In this document: one piece after another, positions 48,498-55,883 of the stretch
Numbering within the stretch: the stretch's first letter is position 1
Layout: each line of letters starts with the position of its first letter
Assembly: GCA_021775095.1 (NCBI GenBank)
Contig: JAJFII010000055.1
Location: 62,001 to 126,000, forward strand
Direction: 5' to 3'
From: Rhodospirillales bacterium
GTDB lineage: Bacteria; Pseudomonadota; Alphaproteobacteria; Rhodospirillales; Casp-alpha2
DNA: 64,000 nt
Program-made: the position numbers and the translations under genes
The notes under the pieces: model-generated
What the model saw: the letters and a program-made list of their open reading frames with translations, nothing else
The model's database searches: none
Told to the model about the DNA's origin: nothing

Positions 48498-49001
48498 ATG
48501 AATGATTGTGAACATACCATGAACACAACATACAACGAGATGGAATTTCGTCTCCTCAAATTGGCCACACGCAAACTGCTTGATTCCTTTGGCAGTTTAA
48601 AAACCGCCGCCAGCATGTGTCGGGTCAAACCGACAAATTTATCGCAATACCAAAGTTTCGAACATTCGGCATTTATGCCCGTCGATGTCCTGCTTGAATT
48701 AGAACGGGCCGCCAACACATCCATATTGAGCGAAGAAATGGCGCGCATTGCCGGCACCGCACCAGCCCCGGAATCTGATCGCGGTGTGCGCGATGAGGCC
48801 CTCGATGTTCCTGTTGCCGTGGGCGAACTCCTGGCCTTTGTCTGCGAAGCGACGGCGGCCGGAAGCGCCGGCGGTCAGACCCTGTCGGAAAATGAAAAGC
48901 GGCGGTATTTTGAACTTCGCAATCAAGTTGAAGCTGAATTACGCGAATTGGATGCGGCCGTTGAACAGAAGGGTTCCCTGGTCCGGATCCGGCGGATATA
49001 A
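48498..49001 (+). CDS. Unrecognised small protein, possible regulator of the adhesin locus
   Basis: This protein of about 167 aa matches no family I recognise. Its first half (EFRLLKLATRKLLDSFGSLKTAASMCRV, then LSQYQSFEH, MPVDVLLELE) looks like a helical DNA-binding domain in which a helix-turn-helix would be LKTAASMCRVKPTNLSQY. The second half is charged and probably coiled-coil (ENEKRRYFELRNQVEAELRELD). In-frame starts at TTG 48477, ATG 48498 and ATG 48519 all lack a clear ribosome binding site. Its place between the adhesin gene and the secretion operon suggests control of one or both; this is inference. Confidence 0.6.
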   Translation: MNDCEHTMNTTYNEMEFRLLKLATRKLLDSFGSLKTAASMCRVKPTNLSQYQSFEHSAFMPVDVLLELERAANTSILSEEMARIAGTAPAPESDRGVRDEALDVPVAVGELLAFVCEATAAGSAGGQTLSENEKRRYFELRNQVEAELRELDAAVEQKGSLVRIRRI

Positions 49002-49015
49002 TCAACCAAACGGGG

Positions 49016-49058
49016 CATTGTTAACCGACGATGAAATTGATTTTTAACAATGTTTTTT
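49016..49058 (+). terminator. Rho-independent-type terminator after the putative regulator
   Basis: CATTGTTAA (49016-49024) pairs perfectly with TTAACAATG (49044-49052) and is followed at once by six T (49053-49058). The loop is long (19 bases) and the stem is AT-rich, so it may be weak. It lies 15 bp past the stop codon and separates this gene from the secretion operon. Confidence 0.6.
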
Positions 49059-49087
49059 CGGCAGTTAAGGCAATAAAATCAGTATTT

Positions 49088-49111
49088 TAAATGGTTAATT
49101 TCAACCATTTA
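49088..49111. promoter_or_regulatory. Palindrome in the leader of the type I secretion operon
   Basis: TAAATGGTT, six bases, AACCATTTA is a perfect 9-bp inverted repeat about 135 bp before the TolC start. A second small hairpin, AAGTCT/AGACTT, lies at 49162-49181. The first could be an operator. The 244-bp gap 49002-49245 shows nothing else I can name. Confidence 0.4.
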
Positions 49112-49245
49112 CCGGGTTGATTCTGACTTTTCCACAAAAAAACCATTAGCTGTTTCCGAAGAAGTCTGTCAGGAAAGACTTTGTAAAAGCGGATACCCGA
49201 AAAGGGACCGCCCAGGGATGGATATTAAAAAGTGAAGACAATTCG

Positions 49246-50967
49246 ATGAGGCCTAACCTCACCGCATGTGTCTTGCTGGGCCTTTTGTGTGGATGTGTCT
49301 CTGCCCGCCCAACGATGGCACAAAGCCTGGAAACGCTCTTGGAACGCGTTGTCCAGACCGACCATCGCGTTATTGGCGCTCAAGCTGATATCGCGGCAGC
49401 GCAGGACCGTGCCCGCGAGGCATTGGGTGACTGGTTTCCATTCTTTGAGCCGACGGTTAACCATGGGTACGAATTAACCCAGAACCCGCACGCGTCGGAT
49501 ACCGGCCTGCCGTTTTCCGAACTGGACCTCTCGCTGACCCAAAAATTATGGGATTTTGGCGCGACGGACGCGCTTGTTGAAAAAGCCCGCTTACAGTTGG
49601 TTGAAAAACAGCTGACCTTAATCAAGGTAAAAGAAGATCTCATTCTCGAAGCGATTAATGCCTACGTGAATTTATTCAAGGTTTTTCACTCCCTGACATT
49701 TGCCCGCCAATCCAAGGACAATGTACAAAAACAAACGGGGCTTGAAGTTGCAAAGGTTGAATCCGGTTCGGGTCTGTCGACGGATGTTCTGCAGGCAAAA
49801 TCCCAATTGGCCGGTGCCATCGCCCGCGAAATCCAGTCGGAAGGTGCCCTGTTGGCGGCGCGCAATCGGTATCGGGCGGTTTTCGGCAAACCGCCTGTTC
49901 CTGAAAAAATGTTGCCCGTCGCCCTGCCATTGGATCAACTGTCCCATACCCTGGAGTCCGCCCTCGACAAGGCCCTCGACAACAATACACAAATTGCCAT
50001 TGACAGTGTCGCCGAAGCAATCGCCCGTCAGGATCAGAAAAACGCCTTCAGCGACAAATTTTTTCCCAAGGTAGAGGGTGTGCTCACCCACAAATGGAAA
50101 AACAATGTCAGCGGAACGGTCGATTTGAAAAAAGAAACCCTGGCAAAAATTGAATTGACCATGCCCTTCAACATGGGCTTTACGGCCTACAACACCCTTC
50201 GCGCCGCCGAGAGCGACGTGATTGCCAGTTCCCGGGTCGTTGCCGATACCCGACGCAATATTGAAGAACAGGTACGCAATGCCTGGCAGGAATTAAATAC
50301 CGCCAAGCTGACGGCCAGGTCATTACAAAACCAAGCGGATATTTCCGCCGCTTTTCTTGGCCTGGCGCGCCAGGAACGCAATCTGGGACAACGCTCGCTG
50401 ATCGACGTTTTAAGCGGTGAAACGTCCTTATTGAACGCCCAAAGTGATTCCATTTCTGCGGAAACCGACGTCATTGTTGCTGCCTTCAAACTGTTAAGTG
50501 TGACCGGCGATCTGAAGGAAAATTTCATCCGCCGGTCGGCCCGCGGGTTCCCGACACCGCCGCCGTCGGTGGCCCGACAAAAACCGCGATTAAATAACCG
50601 CCCCGCTATCGCGCCCGCCGGACCGGCATCGTCCCCGGCAACTGCCCAACCTGGCGCAGCCGCCGTAGCGCCACACGCCGTGCTATCTGTCGAAAAAATA
50701 AGTGCCTCGTTAAATCTGCCGACAGCAGCCGGGCCGGCCCTTGTAGAGCCGGCAAACCCCCTCCCCTCCGCGCCCGCCAGGCGGATTGCCGCAGATGAAA
50801 TTGCCCCTGCGACGACACAATCGGTTACGCCGCGGTCCGTCAAATCAACTTCCGGGTTAACTCCGGCAGCGCTTAAACCGTTTGACACGTTCTCAAAGGG
50901 CGTCCAGGAAATTTTTCATGGACGGTTTCATAACCAGAGCCTGAGCAACACCGGAGGCGGTCAATAA
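49246..50967 (+). CDS. TolC-family outer-membrane channel of a type I secretion system
   Basis: This 573-aa protein has a signal peptide (about residues 1-25, ending near PTMAQS) and two outer-membrane efflux repeats (LETLLERVVQTDHRV..., then LDKALDNNTQIAIDS...). The tandem long helices are typical of TolC/LapE/PrtF. It would form the outer-membrane exit duct. From about residue 426 it carries an unusual Pro/Ala-rich tail of nearly 150 aa that TolC proteins normally lack. It is the first gene of the operon TolC-ABC-HlyD-PilZ; the ABC gene follows after 81 bp. Its substrate is most likely the divergent giant adhesin. Confidence 0.88.
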   Translation: MRPNLTACVLLGLLCGCVSARPTMAQSLETLLERVVQTDHRVIGAQADIAAAQDRAREALGDWFPFFEPTVNHGYELTQNPHASDTGLPFSELDLSLTQKLWDFGATDALVEKARLQLVEKQLTLIKVKEDLILEAINAYVNLFKVFHSLTFARQSKDNVQKQTGLEVAKVESGSGLSTDVLQAKSQLAGAIAREIQSEGALLAARNRYRAVFGKPPVPEKMLPVALPLDQLSHTLESALDKALDNNTQIAIDSVAEAIARQDQKNAFSDKFFPKVEGVLTHKWKNNVSGTVDLKKETLAKIELTMPFNMGFTAYNTLRAAESDVIASSRVVADTRRNIEEQVRNAWQELNTAKLTARSLQNQADISAAFLGLARQERNLGQRSLIDVLSGETSLLNAQSDSISAETDVIVAAFKLLSVTGDLKENFIRRSARGFPTPPPSVARQKPRLNNRPAIAPAGPASSPATAQPGAAAVAPHAVLSVEKISASLNLPTAAGPALVEPANPLPSAPARRIAADEIAPATTQSVTPRSVKSTSGLTPAALKPFDTFSKGVQEIFHGRFHNQSLSNTGGGQ

Positions 50968-51048
50968 TAATCGCGCCTGCCCTGTTTCTGTGCGACACGA
51001 CGACGATCAAAGGTTGCCAGAGATCAGCCGCTTGTGAGATGATTCAGG

Positions 51049-52764
51049 ATGAACGAGTTTTTTCAGCGTATGGCGTCTCATCCGTGGATTGCCTGTGAGC
51101 TTTTGCTGGCTTCGTTGTTTGCCAATTTTCTGGCGCTGGCATCGCCGCTTTTTGTTGTCCAGGTCTTAAATCGATATGTTTCCTATGGCGTTGACGCCAC
51201 ACTGGCAACATTAACAGCTGGCGTTTTGGCGGCAATTCTTCTGGAGATGGGATTCCGTCAGGCCCGACTGCTGCTCGCATCTTCGATGCTAGAACCGCGT
51301 GACGAAGAACGGGCCATTGGCACCTATGGCATTATGGTTTCCGCAAAAACCCAGGCCCTCGAAAAAATTCCGCCCGGTTCGCGGCGGGAAGTGGTCGCCG
51401 GATTAACGACCATTGAAAGCACCTACAACGCGCCAAATATCGCGGCCATTCTGGATTTGCCCTTTGCCCTGGTCTTCGTTTTGGCCTTGTTTTTATTAAA
51501 TCCTGTTCTCGGTGCGATCGCCCTGTCCTTTATCGGAATGACCTGCCTGTATAGTGTCGTCAATCAACGTCTCTTGGCACCAATTACCCAGGCCCTGTCA
51601 CAGGCCACGGGCGTCGGTAATATGCTCATAACAACATCATCACGAGCGGCTGACACCATTCGGGTATTTGGCGGACAAACCCACATTATGGGAGCCTGGC
51701 GCAAATATATCGAACACTCCCAGCGATTTCGCAGCTCAATCAGCCGTCGTCAGGGTCTTGCCCAGACCCTGACCCAAAGTCTGCAGGCCGTCATGGGTGT
51801 GGCAATAATCGGGATCGGTGCCATTCTTGTTGTCGGGGGCGAGCTTGACGTTGGCACCATGATCGGTGCTAACATCCTGGCCGCCCGTGGGCTCGGGCCA
51901 GCCATCAAATGGGCTCAACTGAGTGAAAGCATGGTCAAGGCCCAGGATGCGGCGGCCAAAATCGTTGGTTTGGCGCATATGCCCGTTGAGCAAGACAATG
52001 GTTCTGCCCTTGAAAGTTACGGCGGCGCTGTCGAGTTTCGTGATCTTGCCTTTGGCCACGATAACGCACAGGCGCCGTTGTTCGAACAGTTAAATTTATC
52101 CCTGCCGGCGGGATCCGTGCTGTTGATCAATGGTCGCAATGGGGCCGGCAAAACCACATTGGCGCGCATGCTCGTTGGCTTGTTGGAACCGAGCCGCGGG
52201 CAAATTCTGATCGATGGTGTCGACATGCGCCAATTGTCGGCCAGTTGGTGGCGCCGCCAAACCGTCTATATGCCACAGGAACCGGTCTTCCTGCCCGGCA
52301 CCATCCGCGACAATCTGTTGGCGGTAAATGATAAATTGGACGATGAACAGATCAATCAATATTTAAGGCGGACTGAACTGGGATCCTTTATTGACGAAAG
52401 CCAACAGGGGTTGGAAACCGAACTGGTGGACAATGGCATGACCCTGGCCGTCGGCATTCGGCGCCGCCTGGCCCTGGCCCGGGCCATCGCCTCCGAGGGC
52501 CGGCTGGTTGTTTTTGATGAACCGACGGAAGGCCTGGACCGGGAAGGTTGCGCGGCGGTCTACCAGATTATGAAGGAACTTGCCCAGGACCGCCGGACGA
52601 TAATTGTCATCACCAGTGACCCGGTTATTCAACGCGGTGCCAGACTGGTTCTGGATCTTAACTCCAAACCGGTGCCGACGATTACACGGGAGTCCAAAAA
52701 TCCGCCGCTGGCGGAAGCCAACGCCGCCAAAGTTACCTCACGCCGCAGGCAACCCAAAAAATGA
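51049..52764 (+). CDS. Type I secretion ABC transporter, permease and ATPase (PrtD-like)
   Basis: This 571-aa protein has an N-terminal six-helix membrane domain (about 1-310) and a nucleotide-binding domain. It has Walker A NGRNGAGKTT (about 363-372), a Q-loop in YMPQEPVF and Walker B VVFDEP (about 487-492). The usual LSGGQ signature reads LAVGI, and the H-loop region reads VITSD with no histidine. There is no C39-like N-terminal domain, as in PrtD. It would power export across the inner membrane. Its last codon overlaps the HlyD gene (ATGA). The lost motifs may reduce ATP hydrolysis or be usual for this subfamily. Confidence 0.87.
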   Translation: MNEFFQRMASHPWIACELLLASLFANFLALASPLFVVQVLNRYVSYGVDATLATLTAGVLAAILLEMGFRQARLLLASSMLEPRDEERAIGTYGIMVSAKTQALEKIPPGSRREVVAGLTTIESTYNAPNIAAILDLPFALVFVLALFLLNPVLGAIALSFIGMTCLYSVVNQRLLAPITQALSQATGVGNMLITTSSRAADTIRVFGGQTHIMGAWRKYIEHSQRFRSSISRRQGLAQTLTQSLQAVMGVAIIGIGAILVVGGELDVGTMIGANILAARGLGPAIKWAQLSESMVKAQDAAAKIVGLAHMPVEQDNGSALESYGGAVEFRDLAFGHDNAQAPLFEQLNLSLPAGSVLLINGRNGAGKTTLARMLVGLLEPSRGQILIDGVDMRQLSASWWRRQTVYMPQEPVFLPGTIRDNLLAVNDKLDDEQINQYLRRTELGSFIDESQQGLETELVDNGMTLAVGIRRRLALARAIASEGRLVVFDEPTEGLDREGCAAVYQIMKELAQDRRTIIVITSDPVIQRGARLVLDLNSKPVPTITRESKNPPLAEANAAKVTSRRRQPKK

Positions 52765-54053
52765 CCCCACCAGAACCCGCATCGACCCGCCCCGCTCCCA
52801 TTGGCACACACCTTTTCCTGGGCTGTTGCACCTTGTTGGTGGTTGTCTTTCTGATCTGGACAGCCGTCGGAAAATTGGATGTCGTCAGTATGGCCATGGG
52901 TGAAGTGGTGCCGTCCAGTCAGGTCAAGTCCGTACAGCACCTGGAAGGGGGAATTGTCAGCAACATTTTGGTCAAGGAAGGGGAACGGGTCCTAAAGGGG
53001 CAACCGCTGATCGAACTGGAACCAACGCGGTCCGGGGCCGAAGTTGATGAGCTTGAAATACGTCTTACGGCGCTTCGAATAAACATTTTGCGACTGGAAG
53101 CCGAAGCTTCGTCCCTCAACCAATTGATTATTCCTGGCGAATTGCGCGACAGGGAACCCGACCAGGTCCTGCAGGTTCGGGCACTTTTCAAAGCCCGGCA
53201 AAACCGGGTTCGCAACCAGATCCGCGCGCAACGCCAGGAGATCATTCAACGTGAGCAGGAAATCAAGGAAGTACAGGCGCGTATCCGAACCAATTCCGGC
53301 GGTCTGCGATTGATCCGCGAGCAACTAAAAATTTCCAGCAAACTCATCAAACTGGATCTTTCCAATCGCATGAACCATCTCAACCTACAGAAGGAAGAAT
53401 CCGATTACCGCGGGCGCCTGGATGAGGACAGAATTGCCTTGCCCAGAACCAAGGCCGCCCTGAATGCCGCCCAGGCCCAATTACAGGCCATTGAAAATGG
53501 GTTCCGCGAAGAAGCAACCCTAGAATTGACCGACGCCAAACGGACCTACCGGGAACTCTCGCAACGGGTGTTGACCGCCAAGGACAGCTTGCGCCGCACC
53601 GTCCTTCGCGCGCCCGTCGATGGGATCATTAAAACCTTGTATTTGGTAACGGTTGGCGGTGTCGTGCAAGCCGGAAAAACCGTCCTTGATATTGTTCCTG
53701 GTGATGATCGTTTGGTCATCGAGTCTCGGCTGGCGACGACCGACATCGGCTATATCGAGATCGGACAACCGGCCCGTATTCAATTGGCCTCGGCCGAGGC
53801 CGTGCGGTTTGGAACCCTGGAAGGCAAGGTCGTCCATATAAGCCCCGACACCATCGTCACCCAGGACGGCGCGCCCTATTATAAGGTGCGGATCCAAACT
53901 CAGCGTGATTATTTTGAGCGGGGCAACCTGCGATACCGGCTTTCGCCGGGTATGCAGGTTCAATCAAGCATTCAAACCGGGACCCGAACGGTGGCCCGTT
54001 ATTTGCTCGATCCCTATATTGGAAAGCTGAGTTTTGCCTTAAAAGAACGTTAG
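52761..54053 (+). CDS. HlyD-family periplasmic adaptor of the type I secretion system
   Basis: This 430-aa protein has one N-terminal membrane helix (about residues 14-35), a biotinyl-lipoyl half-motif (VQHLEGGIVSNILVKEGERV), a long periplasmic coiled-coil hairpin (about 95-280, rich in Arg, Glu and Gln) and the second lipoyl half (LRAPVDGIIKTLYLVTVGGV). It ends in the beta-barrel domain with the terminal YLLDPYIGKLSFALKER common in type I adaptors. It links the ABC transporter to the TolC-type channel. It overlaps the ABC gene by 4 bp, so the two are translated together. Confidence 0.92.
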   Translation: MTPPEPASTRPAPIGTHLFLGCCTLLVVVFLIWTAVGKLDVVSMAMGEVVPSSQVKSVQHLEGGIVSNILVKEGERVLKGQPLIELEPTRSGAEVDELEIRLTALRINILRLEAEASSLNQLIIPGELRDREPDQVLQVRALFKARQNRVRNQIRAQRQEIIQREQEIKEVQARIRTNSGGLRLIREQLKISSKLIKLDLSNRMNHLNLQKEESDYRGRLDEDRIALPRTKAALNAAQAQLQAIENGFREEATLELTDAKRTYRELSQRVLTAKDSLRRTVLRAPVDGIIKTLYLVTVGGVVQAGKTVLDIVPGDDRLVIESRLATTDIGYIEIGQPARIQLASAEAVRFGTLEGKVVHISPDTIVTQDGAPYYKVRIQTQRDYFERGNLRYRLSPGMQVQSSIQTGTRTVARYLLDPYIGKLSFALKER

Positions 54054-54152
54054 AAGTAACAGCCCGGTTTTCAAATCCTAAAATCGGTGATAAAACCAGA
54101 TGGGCTTAAAAAAAGCAGGGCCTTTTACAGGACATGGAGACGAGGGTATTGC

Positions 54153-54509
54153 ATGGGTTGGTTTTCAAAAATAACCGGCGGCGGTGAGAAAAAAGATAAA
54201 CCCGAACGCGAGTTTGACCGCTATACGGGAACCGGTGAAACGGTCGAAATATTGGTCGACAATTCGGGTTCGGGAAAACCCTACGAATTGTTGGATGTCA
54301 GCCTGGGCGGTTTCGCCATCAAAGGTTATGAAGGCACTTTGCACGGCAATCAGTATTTCGAGTTTAAGTTTTGTGGGCGTAAATTAGATGCCCCGGCCGA
54401 AATATCCGGTTTTGCGAATATCGTCCGTGTTAAGGAGGGCATGTTGGCCGCCAAATTTACACCGCAGCCACGCATCAAAGCCTTCCTGCGGGATTACATC
54501 AATAGTTAA
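54153..54509 (+). CDS. PilZ-domain protein, probable c-di-GMP receptor
   Basis: This 118-aa protein carries both PilZ signature motifs in correct order: RxxxR as REFDR (residues 19-23) and DxSxxG as DVSLGG (48-53), with a beta-barrel pattern after them (GNQYFEFKFCGRKL). These residues bind cyclic di-GMP in studied PilZ proteins. The frame opens at 54087, but GGAGACGAGGG at 54136-54146 selects ATG 54153. It is the fourth gene of the secretion operon, 99 bp after the HlyD gene. Coupling of c-di-GMP to adhesin export or display is inferred. Confidence 0.8.
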   Translation: MGWFSKITGGGEKKDKPEREFDRYTGTGETVEILVDNSGSGKPYELLDVSLGGFAIKGYEGTLHGNQYFEFKFCGRKLDAPAEISGFANIVRVKEGMLAAKFTPQPRIKAFLRDYINS

Positions 54510-54535
54510 CCCCTATCGGAACTCATAGCAGCGCT

Positions 54536-55084
54536 TTACGATTTCCACTTTTCTTTGACCCCGGCAACCGCGTCGGTCAGTTGCGGGCTGTTTCCGGTAT
54601 CGTCACTGATCTGTAATTTGAGGTCCAACCCATAAGAGGGTTCGTTGTACGGATGCCCGGCGTCGGTAAACACGGCCGTATCATTTTTTAGCATCATAAC
54701 TTCCCTGATCGCCCGCATGGTATTTCGGCTCAGGTCAAAGGCATCGACAAATTTATTCAAGATCGCCCGTTCACCCGTAGCGACCTGACCATCAACCAGC
54801 ATGGCGTCATAAAGATTGATAACTATGCTCACTTTTTGGCCATGGGTAAGGTCGGATACAATTTGTTTAATGAAACGGTCGATATCAACTTTACCGACAA
54901 AATCAAAAGCATCGTTCATGACGCCGTGCAGTTCGTTCTGAGTCAAATCGTTTCGACTGACATGTTTACCAAATACAGTTATCAATTTGGCCTTTTCCTC
55001 AAAGGTTGTGCGGGTGTCGGCATCAATCAGGTAAGCGATGCAGGTCGCGAGAATGTACAGGGGAGATTTTAACACATTGGCCAT
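54536..55084 (-). CDS. TerB-like domain protein
   Basis: This 182-aa soluble protein has two helical segments of TerB/DjlA type: ATCIAYLIDADTRTTFEEKA near residue 15 and INLYDAMLVDGQVATGERAI near 95. It ends in a polar tail. The acidic DADxxxxxEEK and VDGxVxxGE turns are where TerB domains bind metal. The function is unknown; TerB proteins belong to membrane-linked stress-response systems in other bacteria. It lies downstream of the cyclase-like gene on the same strand (77-bp gap) and is convergent with the PilZ gene. Confidence 0.7.
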   Translation of the reverse strand: MANVLKSPLYILATCIAYLIDADTRTTFEEKAKLITVFGKHVSRNDLTQNELHGVMNDAFDFVGKVDIDRFIKQIVSDLTHGQKVSIVINLYDAMLVDGQVATGERAILNKFVDAFDLSRNTMRAIREVMMLKNDTAVFTDAGHPYNEPSYGLDLKLQISDDTGNSPQLTDAVAGVKEKWKS

Positions 55085-55161
55085 TCCAGTTTCTCCTTAA
55101 ATTCGTTTAATGGGCACACGGTTGTTGCGCCGAAACGCGGCCAATCGACGGGCGGTCGATA

Positions 55162-55776
55162 TCAATAAATAATGCGTTGGGCTTCAATTTTGACGCCGGA
55201 TATTTCGTAGATTTTCTCTTCGCAGTTAAAGGTGACACCGTCCCGTAAAAGGCCCATTGCCGATTGTGTCACGAGAATATCACCGGGACCACCGATATCT
55301 TCGCTGAGTTTACTGGCGGTATTAACGCAGGAACCGAAAAAATTGGATCGATTGACCAGCAGGAAGCGACCAAAATCGATCCCGCAGGTAATGTATATGT
55401 TCAGATCATCCTGGGTCTTCATGTTCATGCCATCGAAGGCAATGTTCATGGCAATGGATGCATCAATGGCATTTTGCACATCGGGAAACCGACAATACCC
55501 GTTGTCCGCCTCAAACTTGACGACGGCACCGCCAAACCGTTCGACGATCGGCTGGGTAACCCGTTGCATATGGCGAACCATGGACAGGTAATGAACGATA
55601 CCGCGCTTTTGCGTCAGCCGCGAAAAACCGGACATATCGATAATATGGACGGTTTCCTCAACCCCATATTGGTCCCAGACCTGGTTTTGTATTTGTTGGC
55701 GGGCGGTGTCCGTATCGGCCCGCGCATAGGCTTCTATCAAGTCATAAAACTGCAACACAAACCTGCCCCTGAACAT
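55162..55776 (-). CDS. Class III adenylate/guanylate cyclase-like protein, probably impaired
   Basis: This 204-aa soluble protein consists almost wholly of a class III cyclase domain. The two metal-binding aspartates appear as Asp47 (HIIDMSGFSR) and Asp91 (VVKFEADNGY), and Lys87 could read adenine. In the late motif FFGSCVNTASKLSED the usual Asp before VN is Ser and the transition-state Arg of NxxxR is Lys156, so activity may be low or lost. There is no sensor domain. It sits between the chemoreceptor and TerB-like genes on one strand, which suggests shared control. Confidence 0.78.
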   Translation of the reverse strand: MFRGRFVLQFYDLIEAYARADTDTARQQIQNQVWDQYGVEETVHIIDMSGFSRLTQKRGIVHYLSMVRHMQRVTQPIVERFGGAVVKFEADNGYCRFPDVQNAIDASIAMNIAFDGMNMKTQDDLNIYITCGIDFGRFLLVNRSNFFGSCVNTASKLSEDIGGPGDILVTQSAMGLLRDGVTFNCEEKIYEISGVKIEAQRIIY

Positions 55777-55883
55777 CCACTGCGTACCATAAAAAAACCC
55801 TTTCTAGCGACGTCCAACCGGTTTGTACAGGAGCCACCCGTCGCCACGTTATCTGCAACATTTGAAGCCTACGTCCACCTCAA

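Noticed and set aside
49002..49245. c-di-GMP riboswitch before the secretion operon
   Set aside because: I looked because of the PilZ gene, but saw no GEMM-type conserved core; only simple hairpins are present.
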